Positions 1-8,756 of a stretch of 64,000 nucleotides of DNA are shown here, in pieces (the stretch's first letter is position 1; each line of letters begins with the position of its first letter). The notes under the pieces were generated by a model. It worked only from the letters and a program-made list of their open reading frames with translations, ran no database searches and was not told the origin of the DNA. Both the position numbers and the translations under genes were made by a program. The DNA lies in NCBI GenBank assembly GCA_934293375.1, contig CAKQYS010000009.1:53547-117546 (forward strand), given 5' to 3'. Source of the DNA: an uncultured Lachnospiraceae bacterium. Lineage in GTDB: Bacteria; Bacillota; Clostridia; Lachnospirales; Lachnospiraceae.

Positions 1-1521
1 CTGTGGCAGCTTACCATACTGTAGCTCTGCTGCCTTATTCAGATCATATGCACGCTGTGCCATCTGAATTTCATTCTTTACCTGTTCTACCTGTTCCTTC
101 AGGCTCCGGACATTCTCCACATCCTGCTTCTCATTATCCCAAGCCGCCTTCTTTCCGGCAAACTCCTCCTTCAGAGCAGCCAGTTCACGCTGCAAAGCTT
201 CCAATCTTTCCTTACTCAGGTGATCCTCTTCTTTCTTCAATGCAGCTTCCTCAATCTGTAACTGCATGATCTTGCGGGATATATCATCCAACTCTGTCGG
301 CATGGAATCCAGCTCTGTCTTGATCAGTGCACATGCCTCATCAATCAGATCAATCGCCTTATCCGGCAGAAACCGATCCGTAATATAACGATTAGACAAT
401 GTCGCCGCTGCTACCAGCGCCGCATCCGAAATCTTCACGCCATGATAAACTTCATACCGCTCTTTCAACCCACGCAGAATTGAAATCGTATCCTCCACAG
501 TTGGCTCGTCTACCATCACCGGCTGGAAACGCCTCTCCAGTGCTGCATCCTTCTCAATATACTGTCTGTATTCATCCAATGTGGTTGCACCAATACAATG
601 CAGTTCCCCTCGGGCCAACATTGGCTTCAGCATATTGCCGGCATCCATCGCACCCTCTGTCTTGCCTGCACCGACAATCGTATGCAGCTCATCAATAAAG
701 AGAATAATATTGCCATCGCTGTTCTTGATATCATCCAATACTGCCTTCAATCTCTCTTCAAACTCGCCACGATACTTCGCGCCTGCCACCAACGCACCCA
801 TATCCAATGCAAAGATCTGCTTATCCTTCAATCCCTCCGGTACATCTCCCCGCACAATACGCTGTGCCAGTCCTTCGACAGCCGCTGTCTTACCAACACC
901 GGGTTCGCCGATCAGCACAGGATTATTCTTTGTCTTACGGGAAAGAATCCGGATCACATTCCGGATCTCATCATCTCTGCCGATTACAGGATCCAGCTTC
1001 TGCTCTCTGGCTCTGGCAACAAGATCATATCCATACTTTTCCAACGAATCATAAGATGCCTCCGGATTATCACTATCAACCTTCCTATTGCCTCTGACAT
1101 CTGCCAGTGCCTTCAGGAATCTGTCTCTCGTAATGCCGTATTCCGCAATCAGCTTCTTCACAGCTTTGTTTGGATACTTTAAGATTGCCAGAAAAATGTG
1201 TTCCACCGAAACAAAGGAATCACCCAACCCCTTTGTCTCATTCTCTGCCATCATCAATGTTTTGTTAAAATCATTACTTGTGTACACCCTGCCGCCTGAC
1301 ACCTTTGGTCTGGCTGCCAGCAACTGTTCTACTGCCCCCTTAAAATAGGTAAGATTAATATCCATCTTCTCGACCAGCTTTGCGATCAAACTGTCCTCAA
1401 CAGTTAATAGACTATACAGCAAATGCTCCTGATCAATCTCCTGATGGTTATATTCATAGGCCAGCTTCTCACAGTTCTCTACTACTTCCAGTGACTTTTT
1501 TGTAAATTTCTCTGCATCCAT
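1..1521 (-). CDS. clpB: ATP-dependent chaperone ClpB, N-terminal part (cut by window start)
   Basis: Reading leftward from an ATG at 1521 (GGAGG just upstream) gives 507 codons without a stop, starting MDAEKFTKKS. It shows the ClpB N-terminal repeat domain, then the first AAA+ module with Walker A GEPGVGKTA and the following VEGLAQRI, and coding for the coiled-coil M domain at the left edge. ClpB is an AAA+ disaggregase that works with DnaK to rescue aggregated proteins in the cytosol; the family is about 860 residues, so the second ATPase domain lies outside the window. The CIRCE element and sigma-A promoter directly upstream place it under heat-shock control by HrcA. Confidence 0.95.
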   Translation of the reverse strand, partial: MDAEKFTKKSLEVVENCEKLAYEYNHQEIDQEHLLYSLLTVEDSLIAKLVEKMDINLTYFKGAVEQLLAARPKVSGGRVYTSNDFNKTLMMAENETKGLGDSFVSVEHIFLAILKYPNKAVKKLIAEYGITRDRFLKALADVRGNRKVDSDNPEASYDSLEKYGYDLVARAREQKLDPVIGRDDEIRNVIRILSRKTKNNPVLIGEPGVGKTAAVEGLAQRIVRGDVPEGLKDKQIFALDMGALVAGAKYRGEFEERLKAVLDDIKNSDGNIILFIDELHTIVGAGKTEGAMDAGNMLKPMLARGELHCIGATTLDEYRQYIEKDAALERRFQPVMVDEPTVEDTISILRGLKERYEVYHGVKISDAALVAAATLSNRYITDRFLPDKAIDLIDEACALIKTELDSMPTELDDISRKIMQLQIEEAALKKEEDHLSKERLEALQRELAALKEEFAGKKAAWDNEKQDVENVRSLKEQVEQVKNEIQMAQRAYDLNKAAELQYGKLPQ

Positions 1522-1561
1522 AGCTATACCTCCATCTTCATTCTTCTCTTTTCTTTTATTA

Positions 1562-1588
1562 TTAGCACTCTATCAATACGAGTGCTAA
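1562..1588. promoter_or_regulatory. CIRCE element (HrcA operator)
   Basis: A perfect TTAGCACTC, 9-base spacer, GAGTGCTAA inverted repeat, which is the exact CIRCE consensus. It lies between the predicted clpB promoter and the clpB start codon, where bound HrcA would block transcription. HrcA control is usual for groESL and dnaK; here it covers clpB. Confidence 0.96.
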
Positions 1589-1599
1589 CAACTAATTGT

Positions 1600-1628
1600 G
1601 TTATAACATACTTATTTGATAATTGCAA
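1600..1628 (-). promoter_or_regulatory. clpB sigma-A promoter
   Basis: On the minus strand a -35 TTGCAA (1623-1628) is separated by 17 bases from a -10 TATAAC (1600-1605). The CIRCE element begins about 12 bases downstream, near the expected transcript start. Confidence 0.7.
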
Positions 1629-1788
1629 GCCTTTTTTCAAAAATAATTTGACAATTTTCTAAATTTTCAGTTTTTTATGAAAGTTTACTCTTTTACTTGC
1701 GCTTTCTCTACCATTTCGTTACAATAAAATAGATAGTTGCAGAATATTTACAATTGTATAAACAATCCGGGTTAAAAGGGGTGGAAAC

Positions 1789-2181
1789 ATGAATAAAAGC
1801 AAAGGATTTGGGTACTGTGGGAAACCTTGCTGCCTATGTACGGTGAGCAAATGTCAGGGATGCAAGGCTGAAGGTGATTTTGATCATTCAAACTGTGAAA
1901 ATTATAGATGTGCCATAAACAGAGAGCTGAAATACTGTCATCAATGTGTAGATTTTCCTTGTGAAAAGGGAACCATGTGTGAAACAGTTTCACAGGGAAT
2001 GTCAAAGTTTTTACAAATGTTTACCGAGGATGAAACACTGTCTTATTTGGAGAAAAACGAAAGAAATGGTATGCTGTACCATTATCTGCACACACTGCAG
2101 GGAGATTATCATCAGGCCAAGACACCGGAAAAGGTTATGGAACTGATTCTAAAAGGTTCCGATACCAATCTTCTGGACTAA
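1789..2181 (+). CDS. DUF3795-type cysteine-rich protein
   Basis: A 130-residue protein with many cysteines in its first 60 residues (CGKPCCLC, CQGC, CHQC, PCEKG), matching the cysteine pattern of DUF3795 proteins, which are small, probably zinc- or metal-binding cytosolic proteins of unknown function that are common in Clostridia. A GGGGTGG ribosome site lies 7 bases before the ATG. It stands alone, divergent from clpB, and ends in a strong terminator shared with the convergent citrate synthase gene. The family call rests on the cysteine spacing and length; no function is inferred. Confidence 0.75.
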   Translation: MNKSKGFGYCGKPCCLCTVSKCQGCKAEGDFDHSNCENYRCAINRELKYCHQCVDFPCEKGTMCETVSQGMSKFLQMFTEDETLSYLEKNERNGMLYHYLHTLQGDYHQAKTPEKVMELILKGSDTNLLD

Positions 2182-2185
2182 TCAT

Positions 2186-2234
2186 AAAGAGACCGGATCG
2201 ATACGATTGCAAGTCGTATCGATCCGGTCTCTTT
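2186..2234. terminator. Bidirectional intrinsic terminator
   Basis: A perfect 21-base-pair inverted repeat (2186-2206 with 2214-2234, loop TTGCAAG) flanked by AAA on the left and TTT on the right. It sits between two convergent genes and can end transcription from both. Confidence 0.9.
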
Positions 2235-2241
2235 TATGATC

Positions 2242-3615
2242 TTAAGAATCTGATCCTGTTCTGGACTCCAATGGTTCGTAGCTGCGCTTTGGTGCCACAC
2301 TCTTATATGCCGGTCTGATGATCTTGCCCTGGTTGATCAATTCTTCCAGTCGATGTGCACTCCATCCGGCAATTCTGGCAATTGCAAAGATTGGTGTATA
2401 CAACTCTGTCGGCAGATCCAGCATCGAATATATAAAGCCGGAGAAGAAATCTACATTCGCACTAACACCCTTATACATCTTTCGTTCCTGTGCAATGATC
2501 TTTGGTGCCAGCTGCTCCACAAGCTTATATAACGCCATTTCTTCTTCTCTTCCCTTTTCCGCTGCCAATTTATCAACAAATCCTTTCAACACTTCGGATC
2601 TTGGATCTGATATCGAATATACGGCATGTCCCATGCCATAGATCAGGCCTTCCTTGTCAAACGCTTCCTTATGCAGCAGCGCACGAAGATATGCAGCCAC
2701 TTCTTCCTCATCTGTCCAATCTTTCACAACAGATTCCATATCCGCAAACATTCTGGCAACCTTGATATTGGCACCTCCATGTTTTGGTCCCTTCAATGAA
2801 CCAAGTGATGCTGCAACTGCAGAATAGGTATCCGTACCGGATGAACTAACCACATGTGTGGTAAATGTGGAATTGTTACCACCACCATGCTCCGCATGCA
2901 ATACCAATGCCAAGTCTAATACCGTCGCTTCCAGTGTGGAATAACTGCCATCCTGTCGCAACGTATAAAGAATATTCTCTGCCGTTGAAAGTTCCTTCTT
3001 TGGTGGACGGATCACGAGACTATCCTCATGATAATAATGATTATAGGCATTGTAGCTGTATGTAGCCAGCAACGGAAACTGTGCAATCAGCTGCACACAC
3101 TGTCTTAAAACATTTGGAATAGATGTATCATCCGGATTCTCATCATATGCATACAACATCAATACACTTCTGGATAACATATTCATCATATCCCGGCTCG
3201 GTGCCTTCATGATCACATCTCTGGTAAACTTGTTAGGTAAAACCCGGTAATCTGCCAATACTGCTTGGAATTCTTCCAGTTGTGTCTTGGTCGGCAAAGA
3301 GCCAAACAAGAGCAGATATACTGTCTCCTCGAATCCAAATCTACCCTCCGAAATGAAACCTTTCACAAGCTCCTGTACATCTATTCCCTGATAATACAGC
3401 TTGCCTTCACACGGTATCATCTCTCCATCTTCAATAATGTAAGATTTGATCTTGGATACATCTGTAAGCCCTGCCAGCACGCCCTTACCATTGATGTCTC
3501 TCAGACCTCTCTTCACTTCATACTTCGCATACAGATCCGGATCAATACTATTCCTGCTGACGCACTGATCTGCCAATGCCTTTAATGTCTTTGTTGCATC
3601 TACATTAATCTGCAT
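2242..3615 (-). CDS. gltA: Citrate synthase
   Basis: A 457-residue citrate synthase, condensing oxaloacetate with acetyl-CoA to citrate at the entry of the TCA or glutamate branch. Recognisable blocks are the N-terminal YYQGIDVQEL segment, the active-site region HAEHGGGNNSTF, MGHAVYSISDPR and the C-terminal NVDFFSGF with the catalytic aspartate. The form, with a roughly 40-residue extension before the core, is the long type common in Clostridia. It is a single-gene unit with ATG start and AGGGAG upstream. A 2-methylcitrate synthase cannot be excluded, but no prp genes are nearby. Confidence 0.92.
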   Translation of the reverse strand: MQINVDATKTLKALADQCVSRNSIDPDLYAKYEVKRGLRDINGKGVLAGLTDVSKIKSYIIEDGEMIPCEGKLYYQGIDVQELVKGFISEGRFGFEETVYLLLFGSLPTKTQLEEFQAVLADYRVLPNKFTRDVIMKAPSRDMMNMLSRSVLMLYAYDENPDDTSIPNVLRQCVQLIAQFPLLATYSYNAYNHYYHEDSLVIRPPKKELSTAENILYTLRQDGSYSTLEATVLDLALVLHAEHGGGNNSTFTTHVVSSSGTDTYSAVAASLGSLKGPKHGGANIKVARMFADMESVVKDWTDEEEVAAYLRALLHKEAFDKEGLIYGMGHAVYSISDPRSEVLKGFVDKLAAEKGREEEMALYKLVEQLAPKIIAQERKMYKGVSANVDFFSGFIYSMLDLPTELYTPIFAIARIAGWSAHRLEELINQGKIIRPAYKSVAPKRSYEPLESRTGSDS

Positions 3616-3721
3616 AACATACTCCCTTTCCTGATTCTAATCTCTTTTCCTTATATTTTCACCCTGCTGACGCAAGTCATTTGTAACAGTTTAGCACAAA
3701 GTAATATAGAAATGCAAACAT

Positions 3722-4447
3722 TTAAGATAAATTTAATAATACTTCACCAATCTTATCAGAAATCACAAGATCTGCATTCTGATCTCTTGGACTCGGAGAC
3801 ATGTTGATGATCACCAGATGTTTTCCCTGAAAATAATCTATAAATCCTGCTGCCGGATACACCGCAAGTGATGTTCCACCAATGATGAGCATATCCGCCT
3901 TGCTGATATGGTACACAGCCTGGCGCATCGTATCCGAATCCAGTCCTTCCTCGTAAAGTACGACATCCGGTTTCACGATACCACCGCACTTTTCACATCT
4001 TGGAATGCCCTCTGCATGAACGACATAATCCAGAGAATACGGTGTCCCACACTTCATACAGTAATTGCGATGTACGCTTCCATGCAGCTCAAGCACGGTC
4101 TTACTGCCGGCCTTTTGATGCAGCCCATCAATATTCTGTGTGATCACTGCTTTCAGCTTCCCCTCAGCCTCCAGCTTTGCCAGTGTCTTGTGAGCAGCAT
4201 TCGGCTCTGCCTTAGGGAAGAGCATTTTCTCCTTATAGAACTCGTAGAATTCATCTGTATGCTGCATAAAAAAACTATGACTGACTATCGTCTCCGGAGG
4301 GAACTTATATTTCTGCTGATAAAGACCATCCGTGCTTCTAAAATCCGGGATACCACTTTCCGTTGACACTCCCGCACCTCCAAAGAACACAATATAACTG
4401 CTTTCATCCACCATTTTCTGCAATGTCTTGATTTTTTCCTGATCCAT
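3722..4447 (-). CDS. cobB: NAD-dependent protein deacylase, sirtuin family
   Basis: A 241-residue Sir2 protein that removes acyl groups from lysines using NAD. Visible motifs are the NAD-binding GAGVSTESGIPDFRS, the TQNIDGLHQKAG segment, the catalytic LHGS histidine, the four-cysteine zinc site (CMKCG and CEKCGG) and the C-terminal GGTSLAVYPAAG. Length and motif order are normal for bacterial class U or III sirtuins. It lies just downstream of the HPr-like gene, separated from it by a terminator, so it probably has its own promoter in the 40-base gap or depends on read-through. Confidence 0.94.
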   Translation of the reverse strand: MDQEKIKTLQKMVDESSYIVFFGGAGVSTESGIPDFRSTDGLYQQKYKFPPETIVSHSFFMQHTDEFYEFYKEKMLFPKAEPNAAHKTLAKLEAEGKLKAVITQNIDGLHQKAGSKTVLELHGSVHRNYCMKCGTPYSLDYVVHAEGIPRCEKCGGIVKPDVVLYEEGLDSDTMRQAVYHISKADMLIIGGTSLAVYPAAGFIDYFQGKHLVIINMSPSPRDQNADLVISDKIGEVLLNLS

Positions 4448-4471
4448 ATCATCCGTCCCCTTTCTTTATAA

Positions 4472-4497
4472 AAAAAACTAGGCGGATTCTCCGCCTA
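4472..4497 (-). terminator. Intrinsic terminator after HPr gene
   Basis: TAGGCGG, loop, CCGCCTA followed on the minus strand by a run of seven T. The first bases of the hairpin are the HPr stop codon, so the terminator is overlapped with the end of the gene and closes the cda operon. Confidence 0.85.
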
Positions 4498-4758
4498 TTT
4501 CCCTGATAGTTCTTCAATAAATGCAGAAAGCTCATCCAGTGCCTTCTCTTCATCTTCACCATCGCATATCAATTCAATCTCATGATTGGATTTTACACAC
4601 CCTGCAAGTAACCCTATCACGCTCTTGGCACTACCGACATAATCCCCATTTCGGAACATCACCTGACATTTGTAATGCGTTGCCATTTCACTGATCTTAC
4701 CAGCAGGACGCAGATGGATCCCCAATGCATCCGTAATCCGTATCTTCTTTGATACCAT
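4495..4758 (-). CDS. HPr family phosphocarrier protein
   Basis: An 87-residue HPr-like protein. The phosphorylatable histidine is residue 15 in LGIHLRPAG and the regulatory serine is residue 46 in SAKSVIG, both at the classical positions, so phosphotransfer from enzyme I and HPr-kinase control are both plausible. The segment after Ser46 (LLAGCVKSN) departs from the usual GVMSLG block, which hints at a paralog such as a Crh-like or specialised HPr rather than the main PTS HPr. It is the last gene of the cdaA-cdaR operon, 27 bases after cdaR, an association that would couple carbon signalling with c-di-AMP. Confidence 0.88.
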   Translation of the reverse strand: MVSKKIRITDALGIHLRPAGKISEMATHYKCQVMFRNGDYVGSAKSVIGLLAGCVKSNHEIELICDGEDEEKALDELSAFIEELSGK

Positions 4759-4785
4759 ATTAACACCCCCACAAACAGGCGAAAG

Positions 4786-6045
4786 CTACTGCGTCACTGT
4801 ACTTTTTGTCTGAATCGACACCCTGAGTTTCTTCGCCATCTTGATTGTACAACGCTCAGGCGTTGTATATGTCAATTTCACATTATGTTCTCCCGTCGAG
4901 AGATTGGACACATCCATTGAGCATGCCAGATCCGCAGCTGTCATTGCCTCTACAACCGACTGTACCCCTGTCACATGTGCCGCTATCACCTTACCGGCCA
5001 ATGTCGCACTTGCATCTGCAAAACTGTACGTATACATATCACTCTGTCCAACCATCGTAATATCCGACGGAGCCAGTACAATATCCCGTTCCACAATCGG
5101 TTCCACCACCACCTGAATCATAATCTGATCCATGTCCTCTGTTGTCTGTACACCTGTCGGAAGATAATTCGCAACCTCTATCGTAAATTCCTTATTTTCA
5201 GTCAATCCCGATACACTGATATTATGGATATCCAAACCATCGAGCTTATCAAGTGCATCTTTCTTACCCGCCACAGTGATTGATGTAGGCTGATAGTCAA
5301 CACCTGCAATTCCATATCCATCTGCTACGATTCCACTCGTCTGCACCGTAACAGGTATTTCCTTGGTCTGCAGAATTTCAACTGTTGTATTCACCGTTTC
5401 TATATTCGTATCGAGCTTCTGCGTACTCACACGCTCTCCGTCAGAATTCAGGAAAATGAGATCCGCTACCGTACTGATATCAGAGCTTGCACCTGTTACA
5501 TCCACAGTAACCTGCACCGACTGGATCCTCTTGATCACACTCTGTGCACCTGATACCGTAATCATATTCGGAGTCGTTGTCTTAGATCCTATCGCATAGC
5601 CCTTTGCAGGCTCTCCTTCTGTCCGGACTGTAATGTTGATCTGCTTTTCCAGACTCTTCTCCAAACTGACATTCACCATATCATTCGGACAGGTGATTGA
5701 TAATTGTCTCTTGCCTGATGCATTTACCTGCTTCACCTGCACCTGCACCGCATTTGTAAGAGACAATTGGGACATATCCGCTGTGGCAATAAAATCTCCG
5801 GACTCTAACCCCTCAACCAGACTGCGTCTGCCTTTCACAATAATATCTACTGTGCCATCACCATCCAGTTCAAACACTCTATCCTGTTGTGTAATGGCAT
5901 CTTCATTCACAACGGTAATCGGAATATCTGTGATCGTCTTCGTTACCTTGTAGTCATCTACATTTACAACCAACACCCAGATGATCACAGCTGCCAATGC
6001 CGACAGAATCTTGATGCCTAAATTATTTAGAAGCTTGTTCTTCAT
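4786..6045 (-). CDS. cdaR: CdaR (YbbR-domain regulator of CdaA)
   Basis: A 419-residue protein with a single N-terminal membrane helix (residues about 10-30, ILSALAAVIIWVLVVNV) followed by a row of YbbR repeats exposed outside the cell. CdaR binds and modulates the diadenylate cyclase CdaA. The start overlaps the end of cdaA by 23 bases, typical of translational coupling. At least four YbbR repeats can be recognised by the recurring pattern of beta strands and I-T-V-x-G motifs (for example MITVSGAQ and SITVAGKK). Confidence 0.93.
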   Translation of the reverse strand: MKNKLLNNLGIKILSALAAVIIWVLVVNVDDYKVTKTITDIPITVVNEDAITQQDRVFELDGDGTVDIIVKGRRSLVEGLESGDFIATADMSQLSLTNAVQVQVKQVNASGKRQLSITCPNDMVNVSLEKSLEKQINITVRTEGEPAKGYAIGSKTTTPNMITVSGAQSVIKRIQSVQVTVDVTGASSDISTVADLIFLNSDGERVSTQKLDTNIETVNTTVEILQTKEIPVTVQTSGIVADGYGIAGVDYQPTSITVAGKKDALDKLDGLDIHNISVSGLTENKEFTIEVANYLPTGVQTTEDMDQIMIQVVVEPIVERDIVLAPSDITMVGQSDMYTYSFADASATLAGKVIAAHVTGVQSVVEAMTAADLACSMDVSNLSTGEHNVKLTYTTPERCTIKMAKKLRVSIQTKSTVTQ

Positions 6046-6910
6046 TTTTCTGTTTCCGACCTTTCCACAGCTTAAATCTCTTCGTGGTATTGGCTGTCTG
6101 CTTCAGCTTTTTAAGCTGTTTCTTTAATCCCTCCACATCAAGATTCCGGCTGATTCTGCCACCATCTGCAACCGAAATGGCTCCTGTCTCTTCTGATACA
6201 ATCAGAGTCAGAGAATCCGACACCTCACTGATACCAATGGCCGCACGATGTCTGGTTCCCATATCCTTATTCAGCTCCATATTGTCCGTCAAAGGCAGAT
6301 AACATGTTGCCGCCACTACCCTGTTATTGCGGACGATCACCGCACCGTCATGCAACGGTGTATTCTTCTCAAATATATTGATCAATAGCTGACTACTGAC
6401 CAGCGCATCGATTGGAATTCCGGTACTTTCATATTCTCCTAAAGCAACTTTCTGTTCAAACACGATCAATGCACCGGTCTTCGCCTTCGACATGACAAAG
6501 GCAGCCTTTGCCACCTCTTCAATCGTCTGATCGCTGATCTGTTCTACCTCATAATCCTTCTGCTCCACAATACCGAGCATGGATGTCACAAACCGCTTCC
6601 GTCCCAGCTGTTCTAGCGCCCTTCTGAACTCAGGCTGAAAAATAATGATTATGGCAATAATACCAATGCTCAATGTCTGCCGCAGGATCCATAGAATCGT
6701 ATTAAACTGGAAAATGGATGACATTGCCATAAAGATCAGCAATACCAATATTCCCTTCAAAAGTGTCCAAGCTCTTGTACTCTGAAACCAGCAGACCACC
6801 TGATAGATAACGAAAGCAATTATAATAATCTCAATCACATCTGTAATATGCAATTCCGGTATATAGAGCCAGTCAAAATACAGCTCAAAAAATTGTCTGA
6901 TATATTCCAA
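6023..6910 (-). CDS. cdaA: Diadenylate cyclase CdaA
   Basis: A 295-residue membrane enzyme that makes c-di-AMP from two ATP. Three N-terminal helices (about residues 20-95) precede the DAC domain with its diagnostic DGAVIV motif and the GTRHRAAIG motif. A short charged tail rich in lysine follows. The start codon is TTG with GGAGGG seven bases upstream. It is third in an operon headed by two conserved membrane proteins and followed by cdaR; glmM, the usual third partner, is not in this window. Confidence 0.96.
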   Translation of the reverse strand: MEYIRQFFELYFDWLYIPELHITDVIEIIIIAFVIYQVVCWFQSTRAWTLLKGILVLLIFMAMSSIFQFNTILWILRQTLSIGIIAIIIIFQPEFRRALEQLGRKRFVTSMLGIVEQKDYEVEQISDQTIEEVAKAAFVMSKAKTGALIVFEQKVALGEYESTGIPIDALVSSQLLINIFEKNTPLHDGAVIVRNNRVVAATCYLPLTDNMELNKDMGTRHRAAIGISEVSDSLTLIVSEETGAISVADGGRISRNLDVEGLKKQLKKLKQTANTTKRFKLWKGRKQKNEEQASK

Positions 6911-6946
6911 TGTTATTCCCTCCGCATATTACATGTTTTGCCACCA

Positions 6947-7891
6947 CTATCTGCCGGATCTTCGGTTGATAGTCTGTACATTGACATTCTTCGCTGCCAC
7001 TGTAAGCTTCGGCACAGCTTTCACATAATAGTAGTATTCATCATCCTCAAACTGCACAAGTTCTGTCCTTGTGTAGTCTACGGTGCCCTTGAAGAACTGC
7101 ACCACAAATGCAAGACACATACCTACCAGCACTCCAACAATAATCTGTACGATATTGATGTCTGCCTCCATTGCATAACCGCCGATCAGCATCAGCAGCA
7201 GTTCTGTCACCGCACCTGCCACAATGGCAATATGCCATGCATTCTTCATAGATGTCCTATAGATCACATATGTTACCATAATCACAACGGCAAATACGAT
7301 CACCGTCAGGATCATCTTCTTATCCTGCATCAGACCACTGACCAAATAAGAAAAGCTCTGCACCGAATCCTGTTCAGTCGCTGTTGCCAGCAGGCCATCA
7401 AGCTCCGAAAGATACTGTGAAAAATAATAGATCACCACGCCAAATGTCGCCGGCACAATTCCAACCGGACCAACCAGAATGCCGACTACGATCGGCACAA
7501 TATAATGAATGTTCATCATAAACAGCATTGGTGTAAACATCACAATATATGCGGTCTTCGGACAATATTTCACATACAGAAAATACAGCACAACAAACAG
7601 CAGTGCATACACTCCTGTCGCCTCCAGACTCACACTATAACAATTCAACAGTGTCACAAGTCCCACGATCAGCAGGGTAAATCCCTCTGAAACAAATGCA
7701 CATAATACAGACAGTGCCAGAATCACGATCAGCTTGGATGTGATGGACGAATATCCATATAATGCAACCAGACCAAATAATAAGATCATCGCACACAAAA
7801 ACTTGAACAGTGGGGTTACGATGACATCATGCTCCCTGAAAAAATTCTTAATCTCGTCTCTAATAGTCAATAAACTCGTCATTGTGTCCAA
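6947..7891 (-). CDS. Unnamed polytopic membrane protein of the cda operon
   Basis: About 314 residues with some eight hydrophobic segments between residues 25 and 270 and a conserved-looking cytosolic tail VQFEDDEYYYYVKAVPK. I do not recognise a named family. Its position, 36 bases before cdaA, and the overlap with the preceding membrane gene show a shared transcript. The start is either TTG at 7891 or ATG at 7882; GGGGGAAGA fits the later ATG better. A role in osmolyte or potassium physiology tied to c-di-AMP is possible but is inferred only from context. Confidence 0.8.
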   Translation of the reverse strand: MDTMTSLLTIRDEIKNFFREHDVIVTPLFKFLCAMILLFGLVALYGYSSITSKLIVILALSVLCAFVSEGFTLLIVGLVTLLNCYSVSLEATGVYALLFVVLYFLYVKYCPKTAYIVMFTPMLFMMNIHYIVPIVVGILVGPVGIVPATFGVVIYYFSQYLSELDGLLATATEQDSVQSFSYLVSGLMQDKKMILTVIVFAVVIMVTYVIYRTSMKNAWHIAIVAGAVTELLLMLIGGYAMEADINIVQIIVGVLVGMCLAFVVQFFKGTVDYTRTELVQFEDDEYYYYVKAVPKLTVAAKNVNVQTINRRSGR

Positions 7892-8318
7892 TCTTCCCCC
7901 TTACTTTCACATTCTTCGGCTGGTCGTCCACGCCGGTCTGATAATACTCTTCCATTTTCTTGAGAAAATGATTATAAATCACAATATTCGGCCTTGCAGC
8001 CTCATATTTCCTGTCGTAATATATCCGGGCAAATATTGCATACCCTACCAGCACAATCACAAAACCTGCCCCCAAAATATATAGCACACGCATATAATCC
8101 ATAGTAGCCAGATTGTCGATCAGCTTCTGCAGATTCATCAATGCATATAGTCCGACCGCCATCCAGTAACATACTGCTGTGATCACAACCGTCTTTAGCA
8201 TATTGTATTTAATGTAATCGCTCTTATAGTACTTCGCCAGCTTCAGTTCCTGCTTGCCGATACCATCTTCATAGATCGCAAGCTTCGTCATCATCCGAAC
8301 CTTCTCTTCATTCACCAT
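7860..8318 (-). CDS. Small membrane protein, first gene of the cda operon
   Basis: A 152-residue protein starting at the ATG at 8318, which has GGAGAGG eight bases upstream; a longer reading from a GTG at 8348 lacks a ribosome site. Two close membrane helices (around residues 50-70 and 85-105) separate a charged N-terminal half (KLAIYEDGIGKQEL) from a C-terminal cytosolic tail. No family was recognised. It overlaps the next gene by 32 bases, so the two are translated together. The structured RNA with terminator at 8398-8586 ends about 80 bases upstream. Confidence 0.78.
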   Translation of the reverse strand: MVNEEKVRMMTKLAIYEDGIGKQELKLAKYYKSDYIKYNMLKTVVITAVCYWMAVGLYALMNLQKLIDNLATMDYMRVLYILGAGFVIVLVGYAIFARIYYDRKYEAARPNIVIYNHFLKKMEEYYQTGVDDQPKNVKVRGKIGHNDEFIDY

Positions 8319-8397
8319 ACAAATCACCTCTCCTGATGTCAGACCCACCTATTGAATATCTTATACTAAAACAACCAAAAAAGCAAGAATGAGCAAG

Positions 8398-8586
8398 AAA
8401 AAAAGCGTAATTCCAAAACACAGTTCAGAATTACGCCCTCCACCCGTTCATACGGATGCCCATCACATTTTGGGAAAGCTGCCCTGGTCCCCCTTTGATG
8501 TAACCCAGGTCATTTTTATGTTACATCTGTCTATACGAACCTGCCACTGCAATTTGCAGCGCATCAGACCATGCAATCTGCGATAC
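8398..8586 (-). ncRNA. Candidate structured RNA or leader ahead of the cda operon, unclassified
   Basis: From a predicted start near 8586 to a T tract at 8398-8404, about 190 bases contain several helices: CAGA/TCTG, CGCTGC/GCAGTG, an eight-base-pair GATGTAAC/GTTACATC stem whose loop CCTGG can pair with a downstream CCAGG (pseudoknot), CATCCGT/ACGGGTG closed by an ATGA loop, and a final GCGTAATTC/GAATTACGC hairpin with seven T, a classical intrinsic terminator. No open reading frame with a ribosome site lies inside. I compared it by eye with TPP, SAM, cobalamin, T-box, ydaO, GEMM, SRP and 6S patterns and found no convincing match. It may be a free small RNA or a riboswitch-like leader. Confidence 0.6.
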
Positions 8587-8592
8587 CTGTAT

Positions 8593-8622
8593 AGTATAAG
8601 GCACCACAAATTTCCATGTCAA
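8593..8622 (-). promoter_or_regulatory. Promoter of the structured RNA
   Basis: Minus-strand TTGACA (8617-8622), 18-base spacer, TATACT (8593-8598). It lies in the gap after the ABC permease gene and points toward the RNA and the cda operon. Confidence 0.65.
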
Positions 8623-8756
8623 ACTAACTAAAGTCTAGTTTTTTACCCTATCTTTCCCTAACCCTATAGCAAGTAAATACGGTATAAAGCATTTTATTTC
8701 CTTACTTTATTGATTCTACAAAATCATACATTTTGCAAAACAATGTCAAAAAATTT

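Noticed and set aside
8441..8520. Plus-strand resemblance to the 3' half of a TPP riboswitch (CCCTTTGATGTAACCCAGG)
   Set aside because: No CTGAGA segment or matching second helix upstream, and the promoter and terminator lie on the minus strand.
8398..8586. 6S RNA as identity of the structured RNA
   Set aside because: The two ends do not pair with each other along a long closing stem with a central bubble, so the length alone is not enough.
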